A DNA stretch of 64,000 nucleotides from an uncultured Lachnospiraceae bacterium (GTDB taxonomy: Bacteria > Bacillota > Clostridia > Lachnospirales > Lachnospiraceae). The stretch covers positions 73,766 through 137,765 of the forward strand of contig CAJTRA010000008.1 in assembly GCA_910578345.1 (NCBI GenBank). Direction: 5' to 3'. The notes beneath the pieces were generated by a model that was given only the letters and a program-made list of their open reading frames with translations, had not been told where the DNA came from and searched no databases. Of the stretch, positions 61,044 through 64,000 are shown in pieces. Within the stretch, counting starts at the first letter, position 1; every line of letters starts with the position of its first letter. Made by a program: the position numbers and the translations under genes.

Positions 61044-61523
61044 GTGAGAAAGAGACTTGCAGCACTGCTGATGATCACGCTGATCACAGCAGAGGAGACA
61101 ACCGCGTTGGCGGCGCCAATCCAAGTGCCGGATAACGTCCGGCAGATATCGATTGAGCTGGGCGCACAGTATGGCATGTGCCCGGAAATGATCCAGGCCG
61201 CCTGCTTTAAGGAGAGCAGCTTTAACCCGGATGCAGAGAATGGTAACTGCGTCGGGATCATGCAGGTAAATCCTGCCTGGCACACAGACCGCATGAAGCG
61301 TCTGGGCGTGACGGATCTATACGACACAAAGAGCAACATGCTTGTAGGCGTGGATTACCTGCATGAACTGATCGTAGAGCATGAAGATGTCAGTGTAGCG
61401 TTGATGGAGTACAACGGCGATTCACGTGTTAGTGGGCTGCTGGCCGGGAACGGGGACATATCTGAGTATGCAGACGAGGTCCTGCGTATCTCGGCAGAGC
61501 TGGAGAGGGAGAACGGGAAATGA
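61044..61523 (+). CDS. Secreted lytic transglycosylase (SLT domain)
   Basis: A 159-residue peptidoglycan-cleaving enzyme with a signal peptide (LAALLMITLITAEETTALAA) and an SLT domain: catalytic Glu in FKESSFNPDA, then NCVGIMQVNPAWH and ALMEYNGD. GTG 61044 follows AAAGGAGAACAAAAAC. Such small SLT proteins occur in conjugative elements and phages, where they open the wall for DNA transfer or entry. The stop overlaps the next gene start (ATGA). Confidence 0.9.
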   Translation: MRKRLAALLMITLITAEETTALAAPIQVPDNVRQISIELGAQYGMCPEMIQAACFKESSFNPDAENGNCVGIMQVNPAWHTDRMKRLGVTDLYDTKSNMLVGVDYLHELIVEHEDVSVALMEYNGDSRVSGLLAGNGDISEYADEVLRISAELERENGK

Positions 61524-61636
61524 GCAGGATCCTCTTCATTATTTTCCTGCTGTCAGCGGCGGGAGTGGACAGGCATCTGGCAGCGGGGATCGTGTGCGTA
61601 TGCGCTGTGGCGGCGTTGATGCGCATGAGTACATAA
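61520..61636 (+). CDS. 38-residue membrane peptide
   Basis: ATG 61520 overlaps the transglycosylase stop by 4 bases. The peptide is largely two hydrophobic segments (ILFIIFLLSAAG and AAGIVCVCAVAALM) separated by DRHL, as in a small membrane hairpin. Translational coupling suggests it works with the transglycosylase, perhaps like a holin, but this is inference. An inverted repeat GAGCCTG/CAGGCTC follows at 61646-61665. Confidence 0.55.
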   Translation: MSRILFIIFLLSAAGVDRHLAAGIVCVCAVAALMRMST

Positions 61637-61723
61637 ACAAAAAAAGAGCCTGCGGCAACAGGCTCAGACACAAAATAATAAGTGATTCTGTGCCTATTAT
61701 AGCACAGGGAAAGGAAAAATCAA

Positions 61724-62998
61724 ATGGAAAGTGTAAAGATTAACAAGCTGGAGATCGAGAACGTCAAACGTGTAAAGGCAGTGAAGATCGAGCCTACAGC
61801 GAACGGGCTTACAGTCATTGGCGGTAATAACAACCAGGGGAAGACCTCTGTGCTGGACGCGATCGCATGGGCGCTGGGCGGCGAGAAGTTCCGCCCATCT
61901 ATGGCAAAGAACAGCGCATCCGTGATCCCGCCACACCTTCACATTGTATTGAACAACGGCCTTGTAGTAGAGCGGAAGGGAAAGAACAGCGACCTCAAGG
62001 TGACTGACCCGGAAGGGAATAAAGGAGGCCAGCAGTTACTGAATGAATTCGTGGAACAGCTGGCGTTGAACCTTCCTAAATTTATGGAGAACAGTAGTAG
62101 GGAAAAGGCGGACACCCTCTTAAGGATCATCGGGGTAGGAGACAGCCTTGCTGCGCTGGAGCAGCAGGAGAGGGAACTATACAACAGACGCCTTGCGATC
62201 GGACAGATCGCGGACCAGAAGGAGAAGTTCGCAAAAGAGCAGCCCTATTATCCGGATGCCCCGAAGGAGATCGTCTCTGCTTCCGAGCTGATCCGGCGGC
62301 AGCAGGATATCCTTGCGCGCAATGGAGAGAACCAGCGGAAGCGGGAAAACCTTCACAGTCTGGAACAAGAATATCAGAAGATAAACGATCAGCTGTCAGA
62401 GTTAATGAAGCAGCAGGATAACGTGCACAGAGATCTTGAAACAGCGCGTAAAAGTACGGAAGATCTCGTAGATGAGTCTACGGCGGAACTGGAGAAAAAT
62501 ATTACGGAGATCGAAGAGATTAACCGCAAAGTCAGGGCGAACCTGGACAAGGACAAGGCAGAGGACGACGCCCTGGAATATCGGAATCAGTACAGAGCAC
62601 TCACCCAGGAGATCGAGGATATCAGAAAGAGCAAGACGGATCTTCTGGAGAGTGCAGAGCTTCCACTGGAAGGATTATCTGTGGAAGAAGGGGAACTGGT
62701 CTATAAGGGCCAGAGATGGGACAACATGTCCGGATCAGACCGGTTAAAGGTAGCCACGGCTATCGTAAGAAAGCTGAACCCCAGATGCGGGTTTGTCCTT
62801 CTGGATAAACTTGAACAGATGGATATGGCGACGTTGAAGGAATTTGGATTCTGGCTGGAGGAACAGGGCTTGCAGGCTATCGCCACCAGAGTATCGACCG
62901 GGGATGAATGTTCCATTATCATCGAGGACGGATATGTAGCTGGTATAGGGCACACAGATAAAGTTGAAAAGAAGGAATGGAAGGCGGGTGAATTTTGA
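61724..62998 (+). CDS. SbcC/RecF-like AAA ATPase
   Basis: A 424-residue SMC-like ATPase: N-terminal Walker A NNNQGKTSVLD, a central coiled coil (about residues 190-315), then the signature-like MSGSDRLKVATAIV and Walker B CGFVLLDKLEQMD. The coiled coil is much shorter than in SbcC. Phages and elements encode such proteins next to single-strand annealing recombinases. GGAAAGGAAAAATCAA precedes the ATG. The stop overlaps the next start by 1 base, so they are coupled. Confidence 0.88.
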   Translation: MESVKINKLEIENVKRVKAVKIEPTANGLTVIGGNNNQGKTSVLDAIAWALGGEKFRPSMAKNSASVIPPHLHIVLNNGLVVERKGKNSDLKVTDPEGNKGGQQLLNEFVEQLALNLPKFMENSSREKADTLLRIIGVGDSLAALEQQERELYNRRLAIGQIADQKEKFAKEQPYYPDAPKEIVSASELIRRQQDILARNGENQRKRENLHSLEQEYQKINDQLSELMKQQDNVHRDLETARKSTEDLVDESTAELEKNITEIEEINRKVRANLDKDKAEDDALEYRNQYRALTQEIEDIRKSKTDLLESAELPLEGLSVEEGELVYKGQRWDNMSGSDRLKVATAIVRKLNPRCGFVLLDKLEQMDMATLKEFGFWLEEQGLQAIATRVSTGDECSIIIEDGYVAGIGHTDKVEKKEWKAGEF

Positions 62999-63351
62999 TG
63001 GAGATCATCAGAGGAAAGATACCATGTGCTAAAAAAGTCTTGATCTATGGGCCTGAGGGGATCGGAAAGTCTACCTTCGCAGCACAGTTTCCGGAACCTT
63101 TGTTTATTGATACGGAGGGAAGTACAAAGGAAATGGATGTGGCGAGAACGCCAGAGCCGTCGTCATGGATAATGCTGTTAGACCAGATTGCTTATGTAAA
63201 ACAACATCCGGATATCTGTAAAACATTGGTAGTAGATACGATTGACTGGGCAGAGGCGATGTGTATCGAACATGTTTGTTCAAAGCACCAGAAAGACGGG
63301 CTGGAAAGCTTCGGGTATGGCAGTGGGTATATTTATGAAAAAGAAGAATTC
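62998..63351 (+). pseudogene. Sak4-like phage ATPase, truncated by IS21
   Basis: An intact start encodes a phage RecA-like ATPase of the Sak4/AAA_24 type: Walker A GPEGIGKSTF, then PLFIDTEGSTKEMDVAR and a Walker B-like TLVVDTIDWAEAM. After about 118 residues the frame enters the end of an IS21-type element at 63352 and continues with unrelated sequence to 63510. Sak4 proteins act as recombination mediators. The C-terminal part is lost or lies beyond the insertion. Confidence 0.85.
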
Positions 63352-64000
63352 TGTCAACGCCGAATTAAAAATGTAAGAAAACGCCGATTATTTTTTGTAG
63401 TTTTTCGGCGGAGTCATGTAACCTTTTCAAGTGTTTCCCTGCTCAAAAAGTGTGTTTACGATCTGCTGCTTTTGACGCATGAATTCCTTGCGTTCTTTCA
63501 GCCTGTATGATTCGCCTTTGATGTTGACTACTGTGCAGTGATGCAGAACACGGTCCAGAATGGCTGAGGCAATGGTGACATCAGCAAACACCTCATTCCA
63601 CTGCGAAAAAGTCTTGTTAGAGGTAAAGACCGTGGATGTCTTTTCATACCGCCTTGCGATGAGCTGGAAAAACAGGTTGGCCCCCTGAATGTCCATAGGG
63701 AGATATCCAATCTCATCAATGATAAGCATCCTGTACTTGGACAGGATTTTGAGCCTGTCCGGCAGCCGGTTCTCAAAGTGGGCTTTCTTGAGCTGTTCAA
63801 TGAGCTGGTGACAGTTGATGTAGTAGGTTGAAAACCTGTGTCTTGCAGCTACAAGCCCAAGGGCTGAGGCAAGATGCGTCTTTCCCACTCCCGGCGGCCC
63901 CAGAAAGACTACATTTTCCCCGTTTTCCAGAAAACGCATGGTTGCCAGTTCATCGATCTGGCGTTTATCAATAGAGGGCTGGAAAGAAAAATCAAAGTCG
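63352..64000. mobile_element. IS21-family insertion sequence (partial)
   Basis: The end begins TGTCAACGCCG and contains short direct repeats of ACGCCGA (near 63357 and 63381), as in the multiple terminal repeats of IS21 elements. It encodes an IstB-type helper on the minus strand; istA should lie beyond the window. It interrupts the Sak4-like gene. Confidence 0.9.
63427..64000 (-). CDS. istB: IS21 helper ATPase IstB (5' end outside window)
   Basis: A partial gene running off the right edge; 190 codons are visible. It has Walker A GPPGVGKTHLAS, Walker B MLIIDEIGYLP, and the IstB segments QPSIDKRQIDELAT and FTSNKTFSQWNEVF. IstB is the AAA+ ATPase that helps the IstA transposase select targets. 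The frame is open upstream of ATG 63939 to the window edge and matches the family there. Confidence 0.95.
   Translation of the reverse strand, partial: DFDFSFQPSIDKRQIDELATMRFLENGENVVFLGPPGVGKTHLASALGLVAARHRFSTYYINCHQLIEQLKKAHFENRLPDRLKILSKYRMLIIDEIGYLPMDIQGANLFFQLIARRYEKTSTVFTSNKTFSQWNEVFADVTIASAILDRVLHHCTVVNIKGESYRLKERKEFMRQKQQIVNTLFEQGNT

Larger units (their letters stand above)
54700..64000. mobile_element. Serine-recombinase integrated element (left part)
   Basis: The left boundary lies near 54690-54710, where the NMT1-like gene stops and the recombinase stop codon (54707-54709) begins. The element carries a large serine recombinase at its end, a toxin-antitoxin pair, a phage-type repressor switch, small phage-like proteins, a transglycosylase, SbcC-like and Sak4-like ATPases, and inserted MITE and IS21 sequences. 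The replication and recombination genes favour a prophage, the transglycosylase would fit either a phage or a conjugative element. The right end is not in the window. Confidence 0.85.

Noticed and set aside
60896..61339. 147-codon minus-strand frame over the transglycosylase gene
   Set aside because: It is antisense to a clearly conserved SLT domain and has no recognisable sequence.
61646..61665. Terminator after the 38-residue peptide
   Set aside because: The hairpin GAGCCTG/CAGGCTC lacks a T-run on the + strand; the T-run is on the minus strand, where no gene ends.
1..64000. CRISPR arrays, rRNA genes and replication origins
   Set aside because: No regularly spaced identical repeats, no rRNA-like conserved sequence and no DnaA-box clusters were noticed on reading.

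Overview
The window looks like the chromosome of an anaerobic, spore-forming Gram-positive bacterium of the Lachnospiraceae (Clostridium cluster XIVa) type. This is inferred from a SpoVAE protein, a LytR-CpsA-Psr protein, ClpC and RadA, a 3H-domain NiaR repressor, DUF1836 and DUF3842 proteins, strong AAGGAGG ribosome binding sites, tRNAs without an encoded CCA, and a serine-recombinase element. No species can be named from the sequence alone.

Layout. 1-5450: short transcription units for a MATE exporter, an SDR-type epimerase, RidA, shikimate kinase, SpoVAE, a TfoX C-terminal-like protein and small proteins. 5898-9713: single-chain purL. 9714-12815: a gene-poor stretch with decayed sequence, a diverged 70-bp repeat that resembles a PyrR-binding loop, and a zinc-ribbon membrane protein. 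12816-19946: carA-carB (overlapping), queH and argS. 20008-20286: tRNA-Val and tRNA-Met from one promoter. 20984-24660: purE, purM, purN and purD. 24695-32718: a zinc-ribbon/HTH protein, an SH3-domain membrane protein, a GntR regulator, clpC, a conserved small protein, radA and an LCP protein. 32880-36494: a heterodimeric ABC exporter. 37225-37295: tRNA-Trp. 37559-42748: two ECF sigma factor units facing each other; the second drives an ABC transporter whose permease gene carries an in-frame TGA. 42935-49696: a secreted Cys/His repeat protein, a hybrid histidine kinase, an HD-GYP protein, a cytosolic ParB-like/BMP fusion and a phosphoesterase. 49691-54238: DUF3842, a cold-shock protein, NiaR, a degenerate M23 protein, a YerC-like repressor, DUF1836 and a TRIC-type channel.

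From about 54700 to the right edge lies an integrated element of phage or conjugative type. It interrupts an NMT1-like substrate-binding protein gene. Its left end encodes a large serine recombinase, followed by a toxin-antitoxin pair, a 31-residue hydrophobic peptide, an ImmA/IrrE protease, a CI/Cro-type switch with three near-identical 17-bp operators, a roughly 435-bp MITE-like insertion, small phage-like proteins, a lytic transglycosylase, an SbcC-like ATPase and a Sak4-like ATPase. An IS21-family insertion has broken the last gene. The right end of the element is outside the window.

How the genes work together. purL, purE, purM, purN and purD supply much of IMP synthesis; carAB supplies carbamoyl phosphate for pyrimidines and arginine. 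The most unusual block is 42935-49696, where a two-component-like kinase, a c-di-GMP phosphodiesterase-like protein, and a ParB-like domain fused to a cytosolic BMP domain appear to be co-transcribed. All family assignments were made by eye from translated sequence; no database search was run.
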